Below are positions 1-6,485 of a stretch of 6,797 bases of DNA, piece after piece. Both the position numbers and the translations under genes were made by a program. Within the stretch, counting starts at the first letter, position 1. Each line of letters starts with the position of its first letter. The notes under the pieces are model-generated. The model was not told the DNA's origin. It saw nothing but the letters and a program-made list of their open reading frames with translations, and searched no databases. The DNA is from Bacteroidales bacterium UBA1064 (GTDB lineage Bacteria > Bacteroidota > Bacteroidia > Bacteroidales > Tenuifilaceae), in the NCBI GenBank assembly GCA_002316235.1, contig DCDD01000019.1:1-6797 (forward strand). Direction: 5' to 3'.

Positions 1-416
1 AGCTGCATTTCCGAGAGCAGCGAAAGGCATTGCTTCACGGCCGGTTTCCCCTTCAAACCGGCATGAAGTTCAAGGGCCTCCACTAGCTGAACCCCACAGC
101 GCATGGAGGGATTGAGGCAGGTGTGGGGCTCCTGAAATATCATGGCAATCGACTTGCCCCTTAGCTGTCGGTGCTGTTCGGGATTAATTCCAACCAGGTT
201 TACAGGAATGCAGCCGGGTGGCTCAAACCAAATGCTTCCGTTTGTAATGCGGGCATTTTTGGGCAGCAGCCCCATGATGGAGAGCGAGGTAACCGATTTG
301 CCCGAACCCGATTCCCCAACAATTCCAAGAATCTGGTTGCCCTCCAGGGAGAAGTTGATACCGTTCACGGCCATGCTTTGCCCAAAGGCAACGCTCAGGT
401 TGTCAACCTTCAGCAT
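1..416 (-). CDS. ABC transporter ATP-binding protein, oligopeptide/dipeptide (OppD/DppD) type, N-terminal part
   Basis: This is the N-terminal 138 residues of an ABC ATPase; the gene runs off the left edge. It would power import of a substrate such as peptides or nickel from the cytoplasmic face of the membrane. The Walker A motif GESGSGKS is at residues 34-41 and the Q-loop with the following FQEP at 94-97. The next stretch, TCLNPSMRCG, is a variant of the TSLNP segment typical of the OppD/DppD group. The signature motif, Walker B and H-loop lie outside the window. The ATG at 416-414 shares its first base with the stop codon of the FAD oxidoreductase (TAATG), which suggests translational coupling. 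The same N-terminus would also suit a double-ATPase fusion of the YejF type, which cannot be told from this fragment. The ATPase family is certain; the transported substrate is not shown by the sequence. Confidence 0.9.
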   Translation of the reverse strand, partial: MLKVDNLSVAFGQSMAVNGINFSLEGNQILGIVGESGSGKSVTSLSIMGLLPKNARITNGSIWFEPPGCIPVNLVGINPEQHRQLRGKSIAMIFQEPHTCLNPSMRCGVQLVEALELHAGLKGKPAVKQCLSLLSEMQ

Positions 417-1687
417 TAAGATTCGAGGGTTGAGAAGTTGTTGTTCAGAATGGCCTCACCCATCATGTATCCATGAGCAGTGGCGTAGATAATGGATCGG
501 GTAGCGCCCGAGCAGTCACCGGCAAACTTTATAAATGGGTTAGCCAGGTTGTTAAGCCGGTTGGAGTAAAATTTAATTTCGGGCGCATACACCAGGTTAT
601 CGTTGTTGGCTACTCCCGGAATGACCGTATTGAGATTTTCTATGAAGTCAATAATGCTCTCAATTATCCGTCGGGGGTAGGCCAGGTTGATGTCGCCCAG
701 GATAAACTTATCTGCTGCCAGCGTAGGAGACACCCTGTAGAGGTTTTTTGTGCGTTTCGACTCCTTAAAATGGCTGTAGGTTTGCAGTATCACCTTACCT
801 TCGCCGGCAAGCAGGTTCGAGAGCTTGGCGATGTTCGATCCGTAGCCTATGGGGTCGTTGAATGGTTCGGTTAGGATGAGCGAGGCGAGAATGGCGAAGT
901 TGGTGTTGCTGCTCTTCTCGTGCAGTTTGGCATGGCCATTTACAGTTGTGAAATCGTCGTAGTTTTCGGTTACCACAAACCCCGAGGGATTGTTGCAAAA
1001 AGTTCTTACCATGTAGCCTGTTCGGCTCTTGTACTTCACCTTAAACTCGTACATCTCGTGATTTAGCTCCTCAACAATGTGGTTGGGCAGCTCAAAACGT
1101 ATGCCCAAATCAACCTTGGTGTTGTTCTTTACCAGGTAGGGGTAATCCTCAATCAGCCTGTTAATGAGCTTGTGACCGCTTCGGCCCACCGTTACAACCG
1201 CCATGTCGAAGTGTTCGGTTCCGTTCAGGAGTACGCCCTCCTTTTCAATTTTAATGCTGCTTACCGTGCTGTTGAAGTGGAAGTGGATATTCTTTACCCC
1301 GCTAAGATGGGTGTAAATGTTGAATAGCACCTCCTTGAGCTGGTCGGTGCCAATATGGAAAAACTCCGAGGTAACGGGCAAAAATCCCCTGTCGTAGAAT
1401 ACTTTATAGAATCTTGACGAGCCAAATGAAGTACCGGTTTCAACATTTTTTTTCTCGGTAAAGTTGATGTAGTAATCAACCAGCTTACGCTGAAGGGCGG
1501 TGTCAATGGTTATGTCGCCTCCCATTTCGGATGAGACGAAAAGCTTTCCATCTGCCCTGATGCCCGAAATGCTAGATGAGTAGATATCGGCGCTTTTCTC
1601 AAACACGTGGATTTCTTGCTGGCTCTCCTTCAGCCTTTCCATAATGCCGATGGCAGCAGCACCAAACCCGATAATGGCTATCCTCAT
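416..1687 (-). CDS. FAD-dependent oxidoreductase of unknown substrate (NAD(P)/FAD-dependent family)
   Basis: This 423-residue protein has an N-terminal Rossmann dinucleotide-binding motif, GFGAAAIG at residues 7-14, followed by an acidic residue at the end of the second strand (E30 in VFEK) that would hold the FAD ribose. Near the C-terminus is a second FAD-contact motif, FAGD at 388-391, followed by CSGATRSI and an alanine-rich helix. This pairing fits the uncharacterised FAD-dependent dehydrogenases resembling COG2509. No signal peptide or membrane segment is seen, so it should be cytoplasmic. The ATG start is 26 bases after the radA stop, and the TAA stop overlaps the ABC ATPase start by one base, so it sits inside a radA-FAD-ABC transcription unit. 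Its substrate and reaction cannot be read from the sequence, and the operon partners do not point to one pathway. Confidence 0.85.
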   Translation of the reverse strand: MRIAIIGFGAAAIGIMERLKESQQEIHVFEKSADIYSSSISGIRADGKLFVSSEMGGDITIDTALQRKLVDYYINFTEKKNVETGTSFGSSRFYKVFYDRGFLPVTSEFFHIGTDQLKEVLFNIYTHLSGVKNIHFHFNSTVSSIKIEKEGVLLNGTEHFDMAVVTVGRSGHKLINRLIEDYPYLVKNNTKVDLGIRFELPNHIVEELNHEMYEFKVKYKSRTGYMVRTFCNNPSGFVVTENYDDFTTVNGHAKLHEKSSNTNFAILASLILTEPFNDPIGYGSNIAKLSNLLAGEGKVILQTYSHFKESKRTKNLYRVSPTLAADKFILGDINLAYPRRIIESIIDFIENLNTVIPGVANNDNLVYAPEIKFYSNRLNNLANPFIKFAGDCSGATRSIIYATAHGYMMGEAILNNNFSTLES

Positions 1688-1713
1688 GGCTTAAAAATTT
1701 AATTTCAACATGT

Positions 1714-3111
1714 TTAGCTATCAGCCTGCTGCTGACGGCCTGACGATCGGCCAAAAAGAGCCTTAACCAGCTCTTCAATTCGTCCTAAAGGAATAACCTC
1801 TATTCCCTTGGGGTGGACATCGGATTTCTTAAGGTTATACTTTGATACAAAAGCCCTGCTCATGCCCAGCTTGGCAGCCTCGGCAATTCTCTGGTCGAGA
1901 CGGCTAACCGGCCTTATCTCGCCTGACAGGCCTACCTCAGCGGCGAAACAGGTTGAACCGGCAATTGCCACATCGAAGGTGGAGGAGAGAATGGCCGATA
2001 TGATGGCCAGGTCTATGGCAGGATCGTTAACCCTAAGTCCACCGGCAATGTTCAGAAAAACATCCTTGTTAGCAAGCCTGAAACCTGCCCGGCGCTCCAG
2101 CACAGCCAGCAGCATGTTCAACCTGCGGGGGTCGAAACCTGTGGTTGAACGTTGGGGGGTTCCGTAAACTGCCGTGCTAACCAGGGCCTGGGTTTCAATT
2201 AGGAAAGGCCTTGCCCCGTCGATGGTAGCTGCAACCGCAATGCCGCTAAGCATTTCCTCGCGGTGCGACAGCAAAATTTCCGATGGGTTGGTAACTTCAA
2301 CAAGTCCACCACTCTGCATTTCGAATATTCCAATTTCGGAGGTTGACCCAAAACGATTTTTGGCCGAGCGGAGAATGCGGTAAAGGTAGTTCTGGTCGCC
2401 TTCAAACTGCAGCACCACATCCACAATATGCTCCAGTACCTTAGGGCCGGCAATGCTCCCATCCTTGGTGATGTGGCCTATAAGGATAACCGGAGTCCCC
2501 GATGTTTTTGCATATCTGAGCAGGGCAGCCGCCGTTTCACGCACCTGCGAAACACTGCCTGGCGACGATTCAATGGTATCGGTGTAGAGTGTTTGAATGG
2601 AGTCTATTACCACCAACTCGGGGCATACCCTTTCGGTTTGGGTGAGTATATTTTCCAACAGCGTTTCGTTGAGTATAAGGCAGTCCTGGCTGTCGTGATT
2701 AATACGGTCGGCGCGTAGCTTAACCTGGCGGGCGCTTTCCTCCCCCGATATGTAGAGCACTTTTTGACTTTTTAGGCCTAGTGCCAGCTGAAGGGCGAGT
2801 GTTGATTTTCCAATACCAGGCTCCCCGCCCAGCAGAATAACCGAACCGGGTACAATTCCCCCGCCCAGTATGCGGTTTAGCTCTCCAATTTTGGTGTCAA
2901 CCCGTAACTCGTTGTCCGAATCAATTTCCCTGATGGGAGTAGGGATAGCGTTCCGTGATACGTTTACCAGCCCTGGCCTGCTGGAGGTTTCCTTGGTAAT
3001 TCTTTCCTCCACATAGGTATTCCACTCTCCACATGAGGGGCAGCGGCCAAGCCACTTCACCGATTCTGCCCCGCAGTTCTGACAAACGTAAACACTTTTT
3101 GTCTTTGCCAT
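1714..3111 (-). CDS. radA: DNA repair protein RadA (Sms), branch-migration ATPase
   Basis: This 465-residue protein is full length for RadA, which assists RecA-dependent recombination by extending heteroduplex DNA during repair. The domains appear in the expected order. A four-cysteine zinc finger comes first (C10, C13, C24, C27), followed by WN at 30-31. A RecA-like ATPase core follows, with Walker A GEPGIGKS at 96-103 and Walker B LVVIDS at 166-171. The RadA-specific KNRFG motif is at 251-255. The C-terminal part is a Lon-protease-like domain, including GGLRVNDPAIDLA; in RadA this domain has no protease activity. The last residues are hydrophilic and glutamine-rich. The ATG start gives the usual MAKTKSVYVC beginning. 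It is the first gene of the radA-FAD-ABC set, with a 198-base spacer before it in which I found no convincing promoter. Confidence 0.98.
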   Translation of the reverse strand: MAKTKSVYVCQNCGAESVKWLGRCPSCGEWNTYVEERITKETSSRPGLVNVSRNAIPTPIREIDSDNELRVDTKIGELNRILGGGIVPGSVILLGGEPGIGKSTLALQLALGLKSQKVLYISGEESARQVKLRADRINHDSQDCLILNETLLENILTQTERVCPELVVIDSIQTLYTDTIESSPGSVSQVRETAAALLRYAKTSGTPVILIGHITKDGSIAGPKVLEHIVDVVLQFEGDQNYLYRILRSAKNRFGSTSEIGIFEMQSGGLVEVTNPSEILLSHREEMLSGIAVAATIDGARPFLIETQALVSTAVYGTPQRSTTGFDPRRLNMLLAVLERRAGFRLANKDVFLNIAGGLRVNDPAIDLAIISAILSSTFDVAIAGSTCFAAEVGLSGEIRPVSRLDQRIAEAAKLGMSRAFVSKYNLKKSDVHPKGIEVIPLGRIEELVKALFGRSSGRQQQADS

Positions 3112-3153
3112 TACTCGCCTAGCTTATAGCGCACGTTATCTCGCAAGCAATTA

Positions 3154-3165
3154 ATTGTTAACAAT
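3154..3165. promoter_or_regulatory. 12-base perfect palindrome upstream of radA (possible operator)
   Basis: ATTGTTAACAAT is a perfect 12-base inverted repeat located 43 bases upstream of the radA start codon. Its position and symmetry would suit a dimeric regulator, but it is AT-rich and could occur by chance. No known regulator motif is recognised in it. Confidence 0.2.
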
Positions 3166-3251
3166 GTTGAAGAGCTAGCGCCTAAAAAGTAGATTTAATG
3201 ATAGCTATATCATGCACCTATAAGTCCAATATCCATCTTAAATACCAATTC

Positions 3252-3289
3252 CCCATCCGCCACGCAAAAGCTGGCTTACCATGAATGGG
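3252..3289. other. Possible hairpin in the spacer between the nucleotidyltransferase gene and radA
   Basis: CCCAT (3252-3256) pairs with ATGGG (3285-3289). Inside it, GCCA plus GC (3259-3265, one bulged C) pairs with GC plus TGGC (3270-3275) around an AAAA loop. There is no T-run on either side, so it is not a standard intrinsic terminator. It lies 21 bases past the nucleotidyltransferase stop codon and may simply structure the 3' end of that transcript. A second small stem, ATGATA/TATCAT, is at 3198-3213. No coding region is supported anywhere in this 198-base spacer. Confidence 0.25.
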
Positions 3290-3309
3290 TGCTATGCCAC
3301 GTTTACAAT

Positions 3310-3786
3310 CTAGCATAGCTTGGTGATGATATCCTCAACGCTGGTGGTGCTTTGTGTGAAAATTTTGTACTTACCACCCCACTCCTTTACTACTTCAAGT
3401 TTATCCTTATCGGTGGAGGATGCATGATGGCAACATACTGCAAGCGAAGGTTTTACCCTTCGGAGAAAATCTTCAATGCCGTTTTGGCAAATATAAACTG
3501 CAGAAACCAGCTGGTTGGAGGCTACTACCAACGCTCTTTTGTTCTGCCCGAAAACAGGGAACTTATCCCCTTTTTCCTTTTTCATCTCCCCATCGGGTTT
3601 AATGCCAACAACCAGCTCATGCCCGTGCTCGGCAGCATAGGTAATAAGCTCAAATGTTCCGGGATGAAGCACGTCAAAACTCCCGTAAAGGGCCACCACG
3701 CTTCTATCTCTAAACTTCCAGTAGGCAAGCATACGGTCAAGCTCCACATCCTCAAGGATTTTCTTTTCTATCACTTCGCTGTTCAT
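3310..3786 (-). CDS. Divergent cytidylyltransferase-fold protein, RfaE/HldE C-terminal-domain-like, with altered HxGH motif
   Basis: This 158-residue stand-alone protein has the nucleotidyltransferase fold seen in the ADP-heptose synthase domain of HldE (RfaE2) and in glycerol-3-phosphate cytidylyltransferase. After about 30 residues comes the entry motif GSFDVLH at 35-41, in place of the usual GCFDxLH. A VVGIKPD stretch at 59-65, a conserved-type arginine at R84 and a C-terminal STT at 146-148 followed by DII complete the pattern. Two key sites differ. HxGH reads HPGT (residues 41-44, ACA codon at 3657-3655), so the second catalytic histidine is missing. The usual KGGD region reads CCHH at 118-121. 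The fold is well supported, but catalytic activity and substrate are doubtful. No kinase domain or heptose gene is adjacent. The ATG at 3786 gives the expected N-terminus, and the gene seems to be transcribed on its own. Confidence 0.8.
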   Translation of the reverse strand: MNSEVIEKKILEDVELDRMLAYWKFRDRSVVALYGSFDVLHPGTFELITYAAEHGHELVVGIKPDGEMKKEKGDKFPVFGQNKRALVVASNQLVSAVYICQNGIEDFLRRVKPSLAVCCHHASSTDKDKLEVVKEWGGKYKIFTQSTTSVEDIITKLC

Positions 3787-3840
3787 CTGGGTATGGTTTT
3801 AGCTGTGTATGATTCACTCTTAGCCAATGTTGTATTTGTA

Positions 3841-3848
3841 CAAACATA
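3841..3848 (-). promoter_or_regulatory. Candidate Bacteroidetes -7 promoter element for the nucleotidyltransferase gene
   Basis: On the minus strand this reads TATGTTTG, an exact match to the Bacteroidetes sigma-ABfr -7 consensus TAnnTTTG. It lies about 55 bases upstream of the start codon at 3786, so a transcript would have a leader of roughly 45-50 bases. I see no TTG-type -33 element at the usual 17-23 base distance. The element overlaps a 10-base palindrome, TTTGTACAAA (3835-3844), which could be an operator or coincidence. Confidence 0.4.
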
Positions 3849-3937
3849 GCAAATTTTAGCATGATGACGTTAGTTTTAGGTATATTAAAATCTGCTATGG
3901 TCAGGGGGAGCAGGATTCTCTAAAAAATTGGATTTTC

Positions 3938-3978
3938 AAAAAAGTTTAGCATCGCCAGTAAAGGTAAAGTAATGCTAA
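3938..3978 (-). terminator. Possible intrinsic terminator of the panC-panD-ybhN transcript
   Basis: Read on the minus strand, TTAGCAT (3978-3972) and ATGCTAA (3952-3946) form a 7-base stem around a 19-base loop. Two bases later a run of six T follows (3943-3938). It begins 50 bases past the stop codon of the membrane protein gene, where a terminator is expected. The stem is short and AT-rich and the loop is long, so it would be weak. Confidence 0.35.
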
Positions 3979-4027
3979 TAGTCAACCTGGCATCGAGTTG
4001 CTATAAGCTTCTTGCCTACTAATGATT

Positions 4028-5047
4028 TTACAGGGATTGGGGTTTTGGTTTGTCCGGCCTTTGAATTATGTAAACGTAGATTAAGGCCAGGATGCCGCCC
4101 AGTATAACAAGAAAGGTTTGTGATTCGTGTGAAATAATGGCAAACACCAACCCGTCGTCGTAGGTGATTCCAAAGATACCAAGGGCAATGGCGGTAATGA
4201 TATGGTATGCTCCAAATCCTCCCTGTACTGGAACTACCATGCCATACGAGCCTATAACCATTATGAATAAACCGTCCCATACGGTAAGATTTGCAGTTAT
4301 GGGGGTTGAGTAAAGCAGCAACCATGTCATTACCCAGTAGCATAGCCACATGACTACCGAAAGTACAAGGAATTGGCCCAGCTTGTTGGTGTGGGCTATT
4401 GATTTAACTCCATCAACGGTGCCGTTCCAGATGGATCGAATTTTGAGGCTGATTTTACTGCCAAAAATTTCACTCCGTAGAATTAGCCTGACGAAAAGTA
4501 TGAAGGCAACCACAACAACCAGAACTGCAGCCAGCTGGTAACCGTTGAGCTGGAGCGCCCGATCCCTTAACGGGTGAAAAATTCGTGAAATGATAAACTT
4601 TCCAAAAAAATCAAATTTCAACGCTACCACCGTAATCGTTGCTAGCAGCAGCATTACCAGGTCCATTGCGCGTTCCACCACCACCGTTCCAACCAACGAT
4701 TCAAAGCGAATACCATCGGTTCTGCTAACACTTCCGCATTTTGCTACTTCCCCTACCCGTGGGAGTGCTAGGTTTGCAATATACCCCACCATCACGGCGC
4801 TAAACATGTTCAGGAATGAAGGTTTTTTCCCAAGAGGTTCAACAAGAATGCTCCAACGGACAGCCCGTAGCGCATGGGATGCCAATCCAACCAGTAGCGA
4901 AAGGAAAATCCATAAGTAGCTTACGTTTCTAAATCCCTGTGCAACATGGGAAAAGTCAACCTTGCGGAAGGCAAGGTAGAGCAGCAATATGGAGAGTAGA
5001 AAGAAGATGAAAAAGTTAACGATTCGACGGGAAGGGAAAACTTTCAA
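4028..5047 (-). CDS. YbhN/UPF0104-family integral membrane protein (lysylphosphatidylglycerol synthase transmembrane-domain family)
   Basis: This 339-residue protein is strongly hydrophobic, with about eight likely membrane segments (near residues 10-27, 43-60, 80-96, 118-143, 170-190, 225-246, 258-290 and 300-328). It carries the family's conserved signatures: RAVRW at 61-65, ANLALPRVGE at 91-100, VERAMD at 124-129 and PVQGGFGAYH at 273-282. This is the membrane half found in MprF; the cytoplasmic aminoacyl-transferase domain of MprF is absent, so tRNA-dependent lipid aminoacylation is not expected. Members are thought to act in lipid or isoprenoid-linked transport, but the substrate here is unknown. 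The only plausible start is TTG at 5047-5045, because no ATG or GTG lies between the upstream in-frame stop (5077-5075) and the first membrane segment. It follows panD by 17 bases and is probably co-transcribed with it. Confidence 0.88.
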   Translation of the reverse strand: MKVFPSRRIVNFFIFFLLSILLLYLAFRKVDFSHVAQGFRNVSYLWIFLSLLVGLASHALRAVRWSILVEPLGKKPSFLNMFSAVMVGYIANLALPRVGEVAKCGSVSRTDGIRFESLVGTVVVERAMDLVMLLLATITVVALKFDFFGKFIISRIFHPLRDRALQLNGYQLAAVLVVVVAFILFVRLILRSEIFGSKISLKIRSIWNGTVDGVKSIAHTNKLGQFLVLSVVMWLCYWVMTWLLLYSTPITANLTVWDGLFIMVIGSYGMVVPVQGGFGAYHIITAIALGIFGITYDDGLVFAIISHESQTFLVILGGILALIYVYIIQRPDKPKPQSL

Positions 5048-5064
5048 GGCGAACGGGTTAAGTG

Positions 5065-5415
5065 TTAAACAAGCTTATTAGTTGCAGTATCGGGAAACAC
5101 AACGGTAGGAGAAAAGTGCTTGGCTTCCTCAAAATCCATGGTGGCGTACGACATAATGATAACCACATCGCCGGTAACGCACTTGCGGGCCGCAGGGCCG
5201 TTCAGGCACACCTGCCCCGATCCCCTTTCGCCTTTAATAATATACGTGTCGAGCCGCTCCCCGTTGTTCACGTTTACCACCTGTACCTTTTCGTTTTCGA
5301 TCAGGTTTGCAGCATCCATTAAGTCCTCATCAATGGTTATGCTCCCAATATAGTTCAGGTTTGCCTCGGTTATGGTTACCCGGTGAATTTTCGATTTTAC
5401 TACTTCTATCAACAT
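5065..5415 (-). CDS. panD: Aspartate 1-decarboxylase proenzyme (pyruvoyl-dependent)
   Basis: This 116-residue cytoplasmic enzyme decarboxylates L-aspartate to beta-alanine, one of the two precursors of pantothenate. The proenzyme cuts itself between G24 and S25 (in NYIGSIT), converting the serine into the catalytic pyruvoyl group. The other active-site residues are present: K9, H11, Y22, R54, T57 and Y58, and the NGPAAR segment follows at 72-77. Length is normal for the bacterial PanD family. The ATG at 5415 lies 2 bases after the panC stop codon (TAG-CT-ATG), so translation is probably coupled to panC, whose product consumes the beta-alanine. The C-terminus, after FPDT, is short and ordinary. 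No panB, the gene for making the pantoate precursor, is visible in the window. Confidence 0.98.
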   Translation of the reverse strand: MLIEVVKSKIHRVTITEANLNYIGSITIDEDLMDAANLIENEKVQVVNVNNGERLDTYIIKGERGSGQVCLNGPAARKCVTGDVVIIMSYATMDFEEAKHFSPTVVFPDTATNKLV

Positions 5416-5417
5416 AG

Positions 5418-6284
5418 CTACCCCTTTGTTGAGTGTTTGAGAAAAATGTTATCTATCAGCCTAACGCTACCCGCCCAAACAGCAATACATCCAATAATGT
5501 TCTCAGCGTCAGTCCAGCTGCTTACGGGCTCCAGTGTTTCGGCATTTGAAATCTCAAAGTACTCCACCCTAAGGTTTTTATCCTGGTTTACCCGTGCTTC
5601 TACCCACCCAATCATATCTTTAACGTTCATTTGCTCAATTTGGTTACAGGCCTCAACAAGGGTTCTGTGAATTAACGGTGCGCTAGCCCTGCATTCTGGT
5701 GACAGAAGAAGGTTACGACTGCTCATGGCCAAGCCGTCGGCTTCACGGACTATGGGGCATGCAATAATGTCAATGCTGAGTCCCAGCATTCTAACCAGCT
5801 GCCTGATGATGACCAGCTGCTGGTAATCCTTTTGCCCAAAGTAAGCCCGGTTTGGCTTTACAATATCGAAAAGCCTGCTAACCACCTGTGCAACTCCATT
5901 GAAGTGGCCAGGCCTGTGAGCGCCCTCCATCACCTTATCGAGTTGTCCGAAGTTAAACGTGCGGGTATCGGGTTGGGGGTAGATTTCAGTCTCGGAGGGC
6001 ATAAACACGTAATCAACCCCCGTTTTCTCAAGTAGTTCTAAATCCTTTTCTGGAGTTCGCGGGTAGCTTACCAGGTCGTTTGGATTGTTGAACTGCGTGG
6101 GGTTGACGAAAATGCTTACCACCACCACATCATTTTCGGAAGCTGCGCGTTCCACCAGCGATATGTGGCCCCCATGAAGTGCCCCCATGGTTGGTACAAA
6201 CCCGATTGATTTGCCATTTTCCCTGGTGCTCCAAAGGCTCTGCTCAACTTCAGAACAGGTCTTTAGCGTATGGATTGTTTTCAT
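5418..6284 (-). CDS. panC: Pantothenate synthetase (pantoate-beta-alanine ligase)
   Basis: This 288-residue cytoplasmic enzyme joins D-pantoate and beta-alanine using ATP, through a pantoyl-adenylate intermediate, to make pantothenate (vitamin B5) for coenzyme A. The HIGH-type motif MGALHGGH is at residues 33-40. NPTQF is at 61-65, GHFNGV at 126-131, FGQKDYQQ at 149-156 and the KMSKS-like MSSRN at 187-191, all in the expected order. I chose the ATG at 6284 because it gives MKTIHT and the normal family length. The frame stays open upstream to an ATG at 6443, but that would add 53 residues rich in K, L and C that do not resemble PanC. It is the first gene of the panC-panD-membrane protein set. 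The upstream region contains only weak promoter-like matches and is bordered by an IS30 remnant. Confidence 0.98.
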   Translation of the reverse strand: MKTIHTLKTCSEVEQSLWSTRENGKSIGFVPTMGALHGGHISLVERAASENDVVVVSIFVNPTQFNNPNDLVSYPRTPEKDLELLEKTGVDYVFMPSETEIYPQPDTRTFNFGQLDKVMEGAHRPGHFNGVAQVVSRLFDIVKPNRAYFGQKDYQQLVIIRQLVRMLGLSIDIIACPIVREADGLAMSSRNLLLSPECRASAPLIHRTLVEACNQIEQMNVKDMIGWVEARVNQDKNLRVEYFEISNAETLEPVSSWTDAENIIGCIAVWAGSVRLIDNIFLKHSTKG

Positions 6285-6485
6285 TTGATTGGTCAACTTT
6301 GGTGAATTCCGGCAGCAAAGTTTGCCATTTTTTTTGCTTCTCCAAACTATTCCGGCACATCTTTCCTTTAAAAGAAGCAAAACAACTTGTTGGAAATCAA
6401 CAGAAAAGAATATTCCTTTTTCAATTTTTTCGTACCTTAACAATTTTATGGAAGGTAGATTTAAGCTGCAAATGCAACTCTTTTG
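6285..6485. other. AT-rich upstream region of panC
   Basis: This spacer between the IS30 remnant and panC must hold the panC promoter and leader. Only weak matches to TAnnTTTG are seen on the minus strand: TACCTTCC at 6457-6450, with a TTG about 17 bases before it, and TAGTTTG (one base short) near 6348. TACCTT (6433-6438) and AAGGTA (6452-6457) form a 6-base inverted repeat. No gene is supported here. Confidence 0.4.

Noticed and set aside
142..492. Plus-strand open frames opposite the ABC ATPase, and similar ones opposite the FAD gene and radA
   Set aside because: All are antisense to genes with clear catalytic motifs on the minus strand and contain no recognisable domains.
3112..3309. Possible small RNA, riboswitch or short gene in the spacer upstream of radA
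   Set aside because: Only short, weak stems are present, with no T-run, no convincing promoter and no known riboswitch core. No open frame of credible composition is found.
3352..3849. Open frame of 165 codons on the plus strand opposite the nucleotidyltransferase gene
   Set aside because: It is antisense to a gene with clear family motifs. Its own translation shows no recognisable domain, so it is a shadow frame.
3975..4349. Minus-strand open frame of 124 codons overlapping the end of the membrane protein gene
   Set aside because: It lies in another frame of the YbhN-family gene and covers its conserved C-terminal part; its W-, R- and H-rich translation looks like an out-of-frame reading.
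6285..6443. Possible 53-residue N-terminal extension of PanC from an ATG at 6443
   Set aside because: PanC proteins begin a few residues before the MKTIHT-like segment. The extension is low-complexity, translates the AT-rich leader and matches nothing in the family.
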